Below are positions 46,204 to 55,078 of a stretch of 64,000 nucleotides of DNA, piece by piece (position 1 is the first letter of the stretch; the number at the start of each line of letters is the position of its first letter). Both the position numbers and the translations under genes were made by a program. The stretch is taken from positions 1,736,001-1,800,000 of the forward strand of contig NZ_CP073760.1 of assembly GCF_018399035.1 (NCBI RefSeq), read 5' to 3'. This stretch comes from Thiocapsa sp. GTDB taxonomy: Bacteria; Pseudomonadota; Gammaproteobacteria; Chromatiales; Chromatiaceae. Under the pieces are notes generated by a model, which saw nothing but the letters and a program-made list of their open reading frames with translations, made no database searches and was not told the DNA's origin.

Positions 46204-47677
46204 GGCTCTCCCGGATTTCAGGGGGACACATGAGTTATTTTAAAACAGGCACTTATGCCGCATTTCGCCGTACACGAGAAACCCCGAAAATGGCTGAGCG
46301 CTCGACCTGGCAAGCGCTTGTTTTATCAACGAACGGTTCCGAACTTGGCGTATCCATTGAGATCCAGGTACACCCTCTGGTAGAAGTGTTTGAGGCTCGT
46401 CATTCCATAGCAGCGGCGCTTGATGACTTTGAGCTTATTGTTGAGCCCTTCCACAAAGCCACTGGTCCGGCGGCCGACGAAATAATTCGTGATCTCCTCG
46501 AAGCGGGTCTCGAGCGTGCCGAGGAAACGATCGAAACACGTGAGCTTGCGGTTGGTGACGCGGCGCATCCAACCGCGCAGTTTACGTTTGCTTTGACCTT
46601 TCGACAGGCGACTGTCGTAGATGGCGGTGAGCGCCTCGCAGGCTTCGTACGCTTCTTTGAGTTTCGGGGAGTGGGCGAAGATGCGATTGAGGAGGCGACG
46701 CTCATCGGCATTCAGGTCGGCGCGACGATGCCGCAGGACCCAATGCGCGTTCTTGAGCTCATCAATGGACGCTTTGGAGAGCGTGCGACGCAGCCGCTTG
46801 AACTCGCGCTTGCGCAGGGTTTCGAGTCCCTCGCGATACAAGCGAGCGACATGAAAGCGGTCCGCGCAGATGAGGACGCGTTTGCCGAACACGGCCTTCG
46901 CGGCCCCGATGAAGCCTTGGTAAAGGTCCGAGCAGACAACCTCGACCGTGCGCCGTAAGCGCTTGGGAATGCTTCGAAAAAACGCCTCCACGACGGCCTT
47001 GGTCCGTGCCGGGAGCAGGGCGATGACGCGGAGCCGATCATTCACGTAGGCACTGATCACGACGACAAAATCGCGATGGCCCTTCTTCAACGCAATCTCG
47101 TCGATGCCGATGACCTCCAGCGTCTCGATCCCGTTCCAATCGACCTCGGGCTCGATGCGGCGATCCAGAATGCCCTGCAGCGCATCGACACCGACGGCAT
47201 GCTTGAGACTCACATCCTCGAGCGTACTGTTGATCAACTCGAGCAGCATTTGCTGCTCGAAGGCCTTCGTAACCGAGGCGCGTGGCGAATACCACGACAG
47301 CATCTGACTCGTCGTCGGCCGCCCCTCGCAGGAGTGGCACTGATAGCGTTTGGGTCGCAAAACAAGGACGGTGTGGTAGTCGAACACCGGTAAGTGCCGC
47401 AGCTTGATCTCTTGCCCAAGCCCGTAGCCATGGTCGATCGGCTTGCCGCAACGGTGACAGTGCGTTCCCTCCAGGGTGCTGTGGACATGGATCTGGAGCG
47501 TTCTACGCTCGCCGAGCACAACGCGATCAATGGCGAGATCAGGCAGGTTCAGCAGGGTCTGAAGGGTATCGGTGTCAAACATCATTATAGGCCGCGTCCG
47601 AATGGGGTTCTGCCCGCAGGCAAGCTTCAGGTTGTTGATTTATAAGATATCATAACCCCATGAGATCCTGGAGAGCC
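46204..47677 (-). mobile_element. Complete ISL3-family insertion sequence (1,474 bp)
   Basis: The left end GGCTCTCCCGGATTTCA and the inverted right end GGCTCTCCAGGATCTCA form terminal inverted repeats (15 of 17 matching). Eight-base target duplications flank it, and one full-length transposase gene lies inside. The intact ends, duplication and frame suggest a recent, potentially active insertion. Confidence 0.95.
46326..47585 (-). CDS. tnpA: ISL3-family transposase
   Basis: This 419-residue transposase has an N-terminal zinc-finger region (THCHRCGKPID and YQCHSCEGRP) and a DDE domain with VIGIDEIALKKGH (first Asp), VCSDLYQGFIGAA (second Asp region), CADRFHVARLYREG and a late FVEGLNNKLKVIKRRCYG (catalytic Glu). 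This is the ISL3 arrangement. It fills most of the element and shows no frame damage. Confidence 0.96.
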   Translation of the reverse strand: MMFDTDTLQTLLNLPDLAIDRVVLGERRTLQIHVHSTLEGTHCHRCGKPIDHGYGLGQEIKLRHLPVFDYHTVLVLRPKRYQCHSCEGRPTTSQMLSWYSPRASVTKAFEQQMLLELINSTLEDVSLKHAVGVDALQGILDRRIEPEVDWNGIETLEVIGIDEIALKKGHRDFVVVISAYVNDRLRVIALLPARTKAVVEAFFRSIPKRLRRTVEVVCSDLYQGFIGAAKAVFGKRVLICADRFHVARLYREGLETLRKREFKRLRRTLSKASIDELKNAHWVLRHRRADLNADERRLLNRIFAHSPKLKEAYEACEALTAIYDSRLSKGQSKRKLRGWMRRVTNRKLTCFDRFLGTLETRFEEITNYFVGRRTSGFVEGLNNKLKVIKRRCYGMTSLKHFYQRVYLDLNGYAKFGTVR

Positions 47678-47685
47678 GATTTTCC
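47678..47685. repeat. Right target-site duplication of the ISL3 element
   Basis: GATTTTCC, identical to 46196-46203. It directly follows the terminal GGAGAGCC of the element. Confidence 0.92.
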
Positions 47686-47900
47686 TTGCGGTCCCTTTCG
47701 ATGAGTCGCTCCTTCGCGGCGGACTGGCGATAGCACTCGCGACGCGCCTGTTCGACGAGGAAACGATCTCCCTCGGACAAGCAGCGCGACTCGCAGGGAT
47801 GGCTGTGACCGAGTTTATGGAGCTCCTGAGTCGCCTGAAGATGCCCGTCGCCCGCGCGCGCCGCGGTGAATTGGAGCAGGAGATTGAAACCTTCAGCTGA

Positions 47901-48300
47901 GGAGTTCGGCGCGGCCGGCTCTTGGACAATTGCCGCGCCGACACTGAAACCCCATTTCGACGCGACTTCTAGCGCCCGACCGGCAGCGCATGCCTCGGCA
48001 CCCACGAAAAATGAATCGCGACGGGCTCACGTTTTGAGCCACCGCCCGGGGCAACCTAACCCGGCGCCACCTCCATGGAACCTGCTTAGTCTTCTTCGGT
48101 AAAGGGTCGGACATGGCGTCAGGTTTCACCAATCGGCAAGAAACTGAATTGATGACGGACGAAGCGTGCTAAGACGGCTTCTTCCGCACTGGCGGACGGT
48201 CGCGAACGTACGGAATCGCAGCACCGGCTTGCGTGAGGTTAAGTGTGCAGTTGACAAATATGAATCCCAGTTCTCGCAGACCAACTGATGGAGGAATTCG
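47901..48300. other. Intergenic region, no gene recognised
   Basis: About 400 bases of mixed composition after the antitoxin remnant. A toxin partner would be expected here, but no VapC-, DUF3368- or RelE-like frame could be read. A GGAGG lies just before the next ATG (48301). Confidence 0.5.
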
Positions 48301-48615
48301 ATGGAATCGACAGATTGGAAAGCGATTGTTGCCGAGTGGCGCAAGCTGACCGCAGAGGAACAACGGCGGATTCGGCTCAGCCGAATCCCGCGCAAGGTGG
48401 CGCGCAGCATGGCGTTCGAGGGCGAGCCCGTCGACGAGAAGATGCTGGAGGAGTTCCTCCATCGCTCAAGAGGTCCCTTGCCCGAGAGCCCAGGAACATT
48501 TCGAGACACTTCATGCCCTGCGGACGGCGACGCAGCGGCCAGTCACCACCTTGAAGACGCCCGATTGATCGGCTCAATGACGAAGGACGAGAACCAACAG
48601 GACGATGACGACTAA
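48301..48615 (+). CDS. Small hypothetical protein (104 aa)
   Basis: The first about 60 residues look genuine (STDWKAIVAEWRKLTAEEQ, IRLSRIPRKVARSMAFEGEP, a basic helical region), with GGAGG about eight bases before the ATG. The C-terminal third (SCPADGDAAASHH, DENQQDDDD) looks unstructured and may be a frameshifted tail. Family unknown. It precedes the Rpn fragment. Confidence 0.45.
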   Translation: MESTDWKAIVAEWRKLTAEEQRRIRLSRIPRKVARSMAFEGEPVDEKMLEEFLHRSRGPLPESPGTFRDTSCPADGDAAASHHLEDARLIGSMTKDENQQDDDD

Positions 48616-49107
48616 TGCCAACGTGAGAACTACGACCAGCTCAGACTCCACGCTGGTGATCCGGATCAAGATTGCGTCGAGTTCGAGGTCTACACCTCTG
48701 CCGTGCGCGGCCTGCGCCAGCTCAAGCGCGATCCTGAGCGGTGTTTGAAATATCTGGACTTTATCGACATCTACGCCGCTCTGGATGAGAATGAACGCAT
48801 TCCATACACCCAACGCTATCCCCAAGAGGCGGCCGATATGAGCGGATTTGCCCAACGCTTCATCGAACAAGGTATCGAAAAAGGTATCGAGCAAGGGATC
48901 GAGAGGGGCTTCGTCCAAGGGATCGAGCAAGGCGTGCAGCGAGGTGAAGCCCGGATGCTCCTGTCTCTACTGCGGTTACGTTTCGCCGAATTGCCCAACG
49001 CCGTGCAGCAACGCATCGAGAGCGCCGACGCCGATACCCTGCTGCACTGGTCCGAGCGGGTGCTGACCGCCCGAACCTTGGCCGAGGTCCTCGATGACGT
49101 GTGTTGA
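48616..49107 (+). pseudogene. C-terminal part of an Rpn-family nuclease/transposase-like gene
   Basis: The frame is open from 48616 but has no good start. A GTG at 48703 would give 134 residues. It reads VEFEVYTSAVRGLRQLKRD, LKYLDFIDIYAALDENERI, a Gly-Ile/Val-Glu-rich repeat tract (QGIEKGIEQGIERGF) and a helical C-terminus (LLSLLRLRFAELPNAVQQRI). That is the C-terminal half of Rpn-type proteins. The PD-(D/E)XK nuclease domain is missing, so it is probably a 5'-truncated gene, although a short C-terminal product could be made. Confidence 0.7.
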
Positions 49108-49423
49108 TCGGCAGCTCGTCCTCCCGGCACCGATCCCGATTCCGACCGGCGTGAAGCCGCAGCGGTCACGACGTGACCGCATTCGTTCGAGTGCATCCCG
49201 GAACGTCTGCAGACGCCGGTCGGTTTACCGACACCGACCCAGTTGCCCACCAGACACCCTTACCGAAGTCACGGCCGGCACCACAACGACCGGTGCACCC
49301 CTTATTCGGCCGTCATCGCGAGGCTCCGGTTAGTTGTGCCGCGAATGAGCATGAACCCCCGTCCTCCCGGACGAGTTGACGGAGAAAGGCCGTGGAATCA
49401 AGGGTGTCGGCCGGACAACATCC
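49108..49423. other. Intergenic region before the restriction island, no gene seen
   Basis: About 315 bases with only short unfamiliar frames and no clear repeat. It marks the left edge of the defence island. Confidence 0.5.
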
Positions 49424-50107
49424 TCACAAGCGCTGCTCCAATAGTTCCCCATGGTCGCATAGCCATCGCTTCGCGTTCTCGGTTGCCGGGTGTTGCGCCC
49501 TAACGATGTTCCAGAACCGCGGGGTATGGTTGGGCTCGATGAGATGTGCCAGCTCGTGGACGATGACGTAGTCGATTACCGACATCGGGGCCTTGATCAA
49601 GCGCCAGTTGAAACGCAAGCCGTTTCCCGGTGTGCAGGAACCCCAACGAAAACGGCCTTCCGAGACCTCGGCATCCCGATAGTTCACGCCGAGCTGTCGG
49701 GCATAGTGTTCGACACGAGGCAGGATCTTCTGCTCGGCACGCACCAGCAGCCAATCCGAGAACGCCTTGGTGCCGCCGGCCGCGATCCCGGGGGGCACCA
49801 AGAACTGGCGCGCAAACTCGATGTCGCCGGACGCCGTGGCGGTGATGGCAATGCGGTAACTGCGGCCCAAGTACATCACCGCCTCGCCGTTGACGAGCTC
49901 TTTACCGGGTGGCTGCGGGGCGTCCTCGTATTTCTGCGGGTGGCGCATCTTCTCGAACAGCCATTGACGCTTGGAGTCGACCGCCTCCCGAATTTTCTCC
50001 TCCGGGACGCCTTCGGGCGCGTGCACCACGATCCTTCGATCCCGCTCAACGGTGATGGTGAGCTTGCGTCTTCCGGCAGACCGAATGATGGAGTATTCGA
50101 GTTCCAC
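49424..50107 (-). CDS. YgjP-like (DUF45/M48) zinc metalloprotease
   Basis: This 227-residue protein has the zinc motif IDYVIVHELAHLIEPNHTPRFW (HExxH plus third ligand) and the preceding RFRWGSCTPGNGLRFNWRLI. That is the UTP-pyrophosphatase/YgjP-like metallopeptidase family. Such genes often sit next to type I restriction genes. A role in controlling HsdR or another target is plausible but unproven. It follows hsdR by five bases, so it is the last gene of the operon. Confidence 0.9.
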   Translation of the reverse strand: MELEYSIIRSAGRRKLTITVERDRRIVVHAPEGVPEEKIREAVDSKRQWLFEKMRHPQKYEDAPQPPGKELVNGEAVMYLGRSYRIAITATASGDIEFARQFLVPPGIAAGGTKAFSDWLLVRAEQKILPRVEHYARQLGVNYRDAEVSEGRFRWGSCTPGNGLRFNWRLIKAPMSVIDYVIVHELAHLIEPNHTPRFWNIVRAQHPATENAKRWLCDHGELLEQRL

Positions 50108-50112
50108 GGCGG

Positions 50113-53100
50113 CTATTCGGCGTACAGTATGGCGTCGTTGTTCTTGTCGGCGATCTCCATGACCCGTGAGATCAGGTGGGCGCGGATACGCACGATATCC
50201 GGCAATTTGACGAACTCCGGCCGGAGCAATGTCTTTTGCAGCTCGGCCCTGAGACGGTTCCGAGCCGGGATGCTCTCCCAGAAGCCGGTCAGCTTCAGCT
50301 CGCGCTCGACGATGTTGAAGACCTGCTGAGTCAGATTCACCAGTGCGCCGATGCGGTCGTCTTCGTTGTCGGCATAGGCCGGTTGCTGCTCCCAGACGGC
50401 GCCAAGCTCGCGCTGGAACATCCTGAAGAACGGCATCTGTTTCTTGCGATGGAGTCCGTAGGTCGGTTCTTGGCTGGCGGTGCGCATGCGCTCGCGGAGC
50501 TTCTCCAACGCCTCGTAGATCTTCTGCCAGTTGTCGCGGAACTCCTCGAAGATCCTGGCCAGCGCCTCGGCGAAAGAGGCTTGGAGATCCGGATCGTCGT
50601 CCAGGTCCACATCCAGATGATGACGGATGGCGTGCTCGATCTCCGCGGCCTTGGTCTTGGTGCGCTTGCGCTTGCCGACCTGGCGCTCGAAGTCGTCGTC
50701 CAGGATCGAGATCGGGGCGACCTTCAAGTCGATGCCCTTCGAGGTCAGATAGGCATCCGTCAGTGCGCGCAATTTCGGCGGAATGCCCTTCATGCTGAGC
50801 CGGGCGTCGCGAAAGTGCTTGCCGGCCAGAACATTGATCTCGGTCAGGGCGTTGTAGTCGCCCATGAAGTCCAGCGCCTCCTTGGCCGGAAACACCAGGT
50901 TCAAGCAGCGGGTGAACTGCTTGAACAGGCTCATGAACTCGAACCGCAGGTCCTCGTCGTAGAAAAGGTCGAAGCAGGCATCGTGGTCGGTCAGGTCGAT
51001 CAGACCGTGCATCCCCAGAAAGGCCATGATGGCTTGGTGCGCCGCCTGCAGCTCCCGGAGCTCGTCGTCCGGAAAGCTCAAGGCGTCCTCCACCTCCTTC
51101 TGCTCGCGCTCGTCGTACGTGTCGATGGCCTTCTTGAGGTGATGGCCGACGCCGACATAGTCGACCACGAACCCCTTCTCCTTGCCGGCACCGCCGACCC
51201 GGTTCACGCGGGCGATGGCCTGGAGCAGGTTGTGGGCGACGATGACTTGATCCAGATACATCACCTGCTCCACGGGCGCATCGAAGCCGGTGAGCAGCAT
51301 GTGATTGACCACCAGGATCCCGAGATTGCCGTCGACGCCGTCGTCCTCGCTGTCGAAGGCCATCTTGAAGCGCTTGATGGCGATCTTGTGGCGGCCCTTG
51401 TCCCCGTAGAGCTTCAGGTGGGGCAGGTCGTTATGGCCGGCGGAGATGACGACCTCGATCCCCAATCGCCTCAACCGGTTCAGATCCAGGTTCAGGGGGT
51501 TGGACTGCTCCAGGGCCTCGATCGCATCCGCGAGAGCGAGGCACAGATAGGTACGATAACGCACCGCCGCCTCGCGGGAGGTCGCGACCACCTGCGCCTT
51601 GTAGCCGTTGGGAAAGATGTGCTCCAGATAGTGAGCCACCATGTCCCGCGCCTTGGCCGCGATGGTGGATTCCGCCTCCAGGTAAGCATCCCGTGAGCCG
51701 TAGCCGAGGATCTCCAGGCGCTCATCCAGCTTGTAGTCACTGAAGACATCCGCGAAGGCCGTGTCCATGGCCTTCCGGTCGGTCACCTCGGCGTTGTGGG
51801 TACGACCCTCGTATACGATCTCCAGGGTCACGCCGTCCTCGATGGACTGGCGCATGGTGTATTTGTCGATGTAATCGCCGAAGACCCGCTCGGTCTTGTC
51901 GATGGGGGTGCCGGTGTAGCCGATCCGCGCGGCGTTGGGGATGCCCTTGTCCAGGTTGGCCCCGAGCATGGCGTACTGGGAGCGGTGGGCCTCGTCGGTC
52001 ATGACCAGGATGTTGGGGCTGATGTTCAGTTGCGGGAAGGTCTGTGCCAGGTCCGTTTCGCGGAATTTGTGGATCATGGCCATCACCAGATCCGAAGAGT
52101 CCGAGCGCAGCAGATCCTTCAGTGTCGCGATGCTGTCAGCCACCTTCACCGTGAAGCCGATGCTCTGGCTGGTCTCCGCCAGTTGCCCCTCCAACTGGGT
52201 GCGGTCGGTGACGAAGACCACCTTCCACTGTTGCAAGGCGATGTGCCGATACATGGCCCGTACCATGAACATCATGGTCAGCGACTTCCCCGAACCCTGG
52301 GTATGCCAGATGATGCCGCTGCGTGCCCGTGCGGTCGTACCTTCCAGCAGCCGCTTCACCGCCAGCCTGACCGCCCGGAACTGCTGGTAGCGACCGACGA
52401 CCTTGATGGTCTCGCCCTTGTCGTTGACGGAAAACAGGGTGAAATTGCGCACGCTCTCGAGCAGATTGGCCGGGTCGCACATGCCGGCGACCAGGCGTTG
52501 CTGATCGTTGGCCGTGCCGGCACCGTGCTCCAGCTCGTCGACCGTGCGCGGATAGGGATCCGCCCAGCGATAGAAGTGCTTCTCGCCGTGGGTGGTGATG
52601 GTGCCGAACTTGGCCTGCTGGCGGCAGGTCGCCACCACGAACTGGTTGTAGAAGAAGAGCTGCGCGCTGCCCTCGCCCTTGGCCCCGCGCTGCTCGCTGT
52701 AGCGCAGCAGTTGGTCGATGGCCTCCGGGATCGGCTCCTTCACCTTGGGTGACTTGCACTCGATGACCACCAGCGGCAGGCCGTTCACGAACAGCACGAT
52801 GTCCGGGATGACATGGTGCTCGGTGCCCAGGATGCGGACCTTGAGCTGGCAGACCGCGATGAAGCGGTTCGGGCCGTTCTGACCCCCAGAGAACCCAGGT
52901 CCGGCCTCGGCCTCGAAGTCGATGAACCGCACCGTCGGGCTCTTCTCCCCGGTCTGGCGATTCTCGCTGACGCTGGTGCCCTCCAGCAGCAGGCCGAGCA
53001 GATGACGGTTGTTCTCGATCAGGTTGTTGCCCGGAAAGCTGGCGGTGAGCTGCTTGATCACCTCCTCGATCTGATCCGGCTCCATCCAGGGGTTGATCCG

Positions 53101-53286
53101 GCCGATCTGCTCGCGCAGCACCGGCGGCATGACCACCTCGGTGAAGCTCTCGCGAAAGCTGTCCGCCGGGTGCTGCTTGCTGTCCAGATCCAGCACCTCC
53201 CATCCAAGCCCCGCGAGCTGATCCAGAAAGGGCTTCTCGACGTGGTTGCGCTCGTCGAGCTTTAGGTGGCCAGGTTGCTTTTCCAT
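50113..53286 (-). CDS. hsdR: Type I restriction endonuclease HsdR subunit
   Basis: This 1,057-residue subunit has an N-terminal PD-(D/E)XK nuclease (DIVLFVNGLPLVVIECKSPK), helicase motor motifs (Walker A HTQGSGKSLTMMFMVRA; VMTDEAHRSQYAM; GYTGTPIDKTE; INRVGGAGKEKGFVVDY) and a helical C-terminal region that contacts HsdM. It translocates and cuts unmodified DNA. It lies four bases after the GmrSD-like gene and shares the operon with hsdM and hsdS. Confidence 0.97.
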   Translation of the reverse strand: MEKQPGHLKLDERNHVEKPFLDQLAGLGWEVLDLDSKQHPADSFRESFTEVVMPPVLREQIGRINPWMEPDQIEEVIKQLTASFPGNNLIENNRHLLGLLLEGTSVSENRQTGEKSPTVRFIDFEAEAGPGFSGGQNGPNRFIAVCQLKVRILGTEHHVIPDIVLFVNGLPLVVIECKSPKVKEPIPEAIDQLLRYSEQRGAKGEGSAQLFFYNQFVVATCRQQAKFGTITTHGEKHFYRWADPYPRTVDELEHGAGTANDQQRLVAGMCDPANLLESVRNFTLFSVNDKGETIKVVGRYQQFRAVRLAVKRLLEGTTARARSGIIWHTQGSGKSLTMMFMVRAMYRHIALQQWKVVFVTDRTQLEGQLAETSQSIGFTVKVADSIATLKDLLRSDSSDLVMAMIHKFRETDLAQTFPQLNISPNILVMTDEAHRSQYAMLGANLDKGIPNAARIGYTGTPIDKTERVFGDYIDKYTMRQSIEDGVTLEIVYEGRTHNAEVTDRKAMDTAFADVFSDYKLDERLEILGYGSRDAYLEAESTIAAKARDMVAHYLEHIFPNGYKAQVVATSREAAVRYRTYLCLALADAIEALEQSNPLNLDLNRLRRLGIEVVISAGHNDLPHLKLYGDKGRHKIAIKRFKMAFDSEDDGVDGNLGILVVNHMLLTGFDAPVEQVMYLDQVIVAHNLLQAIARVNRVGGAGKEKGFVVDYVGVGHHLKKAIDTYDEREQKEVEDALSFPDDELRELQAAHQAIMAFLGMHGLIDLTDHDACFDLFYDEDLRFEFMSLFKQFTRCLNLVFPAKEALDFMGDYNALTEINVLAGKHFRDARLSMKGIPPKLRALTDAYLTSKGIDLKVAPISILDDDFERQVGKRKRTKTKAAEIEHAIRHHLDVDLDDDPDLQASFAEALARIFEEFRDNWQKIYEALEKLRERMRTASQEPTYGLHRKKQMPFFRMFQRELGAVWEQQPAYADNEDDRIGALVNLTQQVFNIVERELKLTGFWESIPARNRLRAELQKTLLRPEFVKLPDIVRIRAHLISRVMEIADKNNDAILYAE

Positions 53287-53290
53287 ATGG

Positions 53291-55042
53291 TTACACCGTT
53301 CTGAAACCGTAGTGCTCCCGTAGCGCCTTCAAAACAGCTCTGTGGTTCGCCTCCAGCTCGATGAGCGTCCACTGCGTGTTCTTTAGAACTCGCAACGAGT
53401 TGGGGCAGGTGCTGATACGCTTATCGAAGTAGCGTGTCTTTTTCTCGGCATAATCCAAATTGCTCTGGGACGTATTCTTGCGGGTGCTGATCAAGACGAG
53501 ATTCCCGAGTCGATGCGCCCACTCTTCGCGCTGCTCGTCTGTGAAGTCTATGCGCCACTGACTGTTCGCATTTGGATTCTGCGGCAAAATATGCTCCACG
53601 GACAAGGTCTCCAACGACATGCGGTTGCTATGATCCGCATAGAGATAATCCAGCTTCAACAGTAGATAGCGAGTAAACCGGCGGCCATACACAGCCGTTT
53701 CAACCGCACGGTTAAAGCCATCTTCATCGAACTTGAAGCCCGGGGTCGCCGCGAACACATCGGAGGCTTGGCCTGCCGCCTCGATGGCGCGAATCACGTC
53801 ATTCATTCGATCAATGCGCGCGGTCGGCGTGTACTGAGCGATCCAATCCGAAGAGAGTTGGTTGTCCAGGTGAATCAGGAAATCCAACAACCTGTCGTAT
53901 TTGAATCGGTCGAAATACCGCATCAACGGTGGCAGCCAATCGGTCGAAGGAAGGCCGGTCAGCATGACCTTGACGAGGTTATCGAACTCGAAGCTACCGC
54001 CGGTCTGATCGTAATTGTTGCCGCCGAGTAGCCTGTCATAGTGTTTAAGATAGCGTTCGACCAGAGCAAACGTCTCTTTTCCCTTTGAGAGCAACGACGG
54101 CTTCAACTGGCCCGTGGCCTTGTCCTTTTCCCGCGGGTTGTAGATCTTGTGCTCGAACTCATCGAGCAGATTCAGGCGCGCCTTGTCTTTCAGCAGTATT
54201 GTGCGTACATGGTTCAGAAAACGGTCGAAATCATCGCCCAGCTCCCCTTCGGCTTCTTCCCACAGTTTGGCGTATTTTGCCTTGTCGTCCTTGTTGTCCA
54301 GTGCGCCGAGGTTCTGCGATTTAAGGATATCGCTGTTACGCAGCGGTACACCGCGATTATTGAGAATGGTGAAGAGCCGAAACGCGTCGTCCAGGTCTTG
54401 GGTGGAGACGTAGATCAGAAGCACCTTGTTAAATAGGAAGCTGACAAAACTGCCTAGCGGCAGGTTGTGCTGCGCATCGCTAAGATACGCACGCATTTGT
54501 AGAACCGCCATGGCCATGTTGCGTACTGAACGGTCGTCCGAGTGGTTGGCGGCATCTTCCAAGCCATTCGTGTTGTTCGTGCCCTGGGGAGGCTTGATGA
54601 AGTTGTCGACGAACTCCTGAACGGTATCGCGGATTGCAAAGACAATGCGGGTGCGTTCCGGAACGCGCGTGAACTCATTTCCTTGTTGAAATACCGCAGC
54701 CGTGCAAGCCGCTTTGACTCCAGGGTTGTCTGACAGATCGCGGATACAAGCAAACAGCAAGAGCAGCGTGGTCATGCGCTGCTGTCCGTCCAAGAGATCA
54801 TTTTCGTCGTATTGCTGTCCGGCAACGCTGCTGGCCTTCTTGTTTTGGAAGACCAGGGAGCCGAGGAAATACTGCTGTTCCGGCTTGTCATCGTGGGCGA
54901 AGCTCAGATCGTCTAAAAGGTCGTCGATCTCGTCACGACCCCAGATATAGGGGCGTTGGTACTCCGGGATACGGAACCACAGCGTGGAAAAAATATCCTT
55001 GACCAGAACCTTCTCGCTCTTGATCTCATGTTCGGCGGTCAT
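53291..55042 (-). CDS. GmrSD-like DUF262-DUF1524 protein
   Basis: This 583-residue protein has an N-terminal DUF262 domain (FRIPEYQRPYIWGRDEIDDLL and DLLDGQQRMTTLLLLFA, the DGQQR nucleotide motif) and a C-terminal DUF1524 HNH-like nuclease (LSVEHILPQNPNANSQW, HRLGNLVLISTRKN). Fused GmrS-GmrD proteins are type IV restriction enzymes that cut modified DNA. Base composition appears lower in G+C than its neighbours. Being between rhuM and hsdR suggests a complementary layer of defence, against phages with modified DNA that escape HsdR. Confidence 0.9.
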   Translation of the reverse strand: MTAEHEIKSEKVLVKDIFSTLWFRIPEYQRPYIWGRDEIDDLLDDLSFAHDDKPEQQYFLGSLVFQNKKASSVAGQQYDENDLLDGQQRMTTLLLLFACIRDLSDNPGVKAACTAAVFQQGNEFTRVPERTRIVFAIRDTVQEFVDNFIKPPQGTNNTNGLEDAANHSDDRSVRNMAMAVLQMRAYLSDAQHNLPLGSFVSFLFNKVLLIYVSTQDLDDAFRLFTILNNRGVPLRNSDILKSQNLGALDNKDDKAKYAKLWEEAEGELGDDFDRFLNHVRTILLKDKARLNLLDEFEHKIYNPREKDKATGQLKPSLLSKGKETFALVERYLKHYDRLLGGNNYDQTGGSFEFDNLVKVMLTGLPSTDWLPPLMRYFDRFKYDRLLDFLIHLDNQLSSDWIAQYTPTARIDRMNDVIRAIEAAGQASDVFAATPGFKFDEDGFNRAVETAVYGRRFTRYLLLKLDYLYADHSNRMSLETLSVEHILPQNPNANSQWRIDFTDEQREEWAHRLGNLVLISTRKNTSQSNLDYAEKKTRYFDKRISTCPNSLRVLKNTQWTLIELEANHRAVLKALREHYGFRTV

Positions 55043-55078
55043 TGGCTCAATCCTTTTCCTCTAATTGCAGGGGGCTTG

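Larger units (their letters stand above)
46095..47900 (+). pseudogene. Phd/UPF0175-type antitoxin gene interrupted by an ISL3 element
   Basis: From TTG 46095 the first piece reads MEIFSIRDLREHADDLVREA to KHGEPIF. The second piece (47686-47900) continues LAVPFDESLLRGGLAIALAT and ISLGQAARLAGMAVTEFMEL to a stop. Removing bases 46204-47685 (the IS and one target duplicate) restores one continuous frame of about 109 codons through GEPIFLAVPFDES. The product combined a Phd-like N-terminus with a UPF0175-like region, a known antitoxin layout. No linked toxin is visible. Confidence 0.85.

Noticed and set aside
45936..46958. Long plus-strand frame across the antitoxin start and the IS
   Set aside because: Only the short antitoxin segment (46095-46203) is real. 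The rest is antisense to the ISL3 transposase and arises from chance openness.
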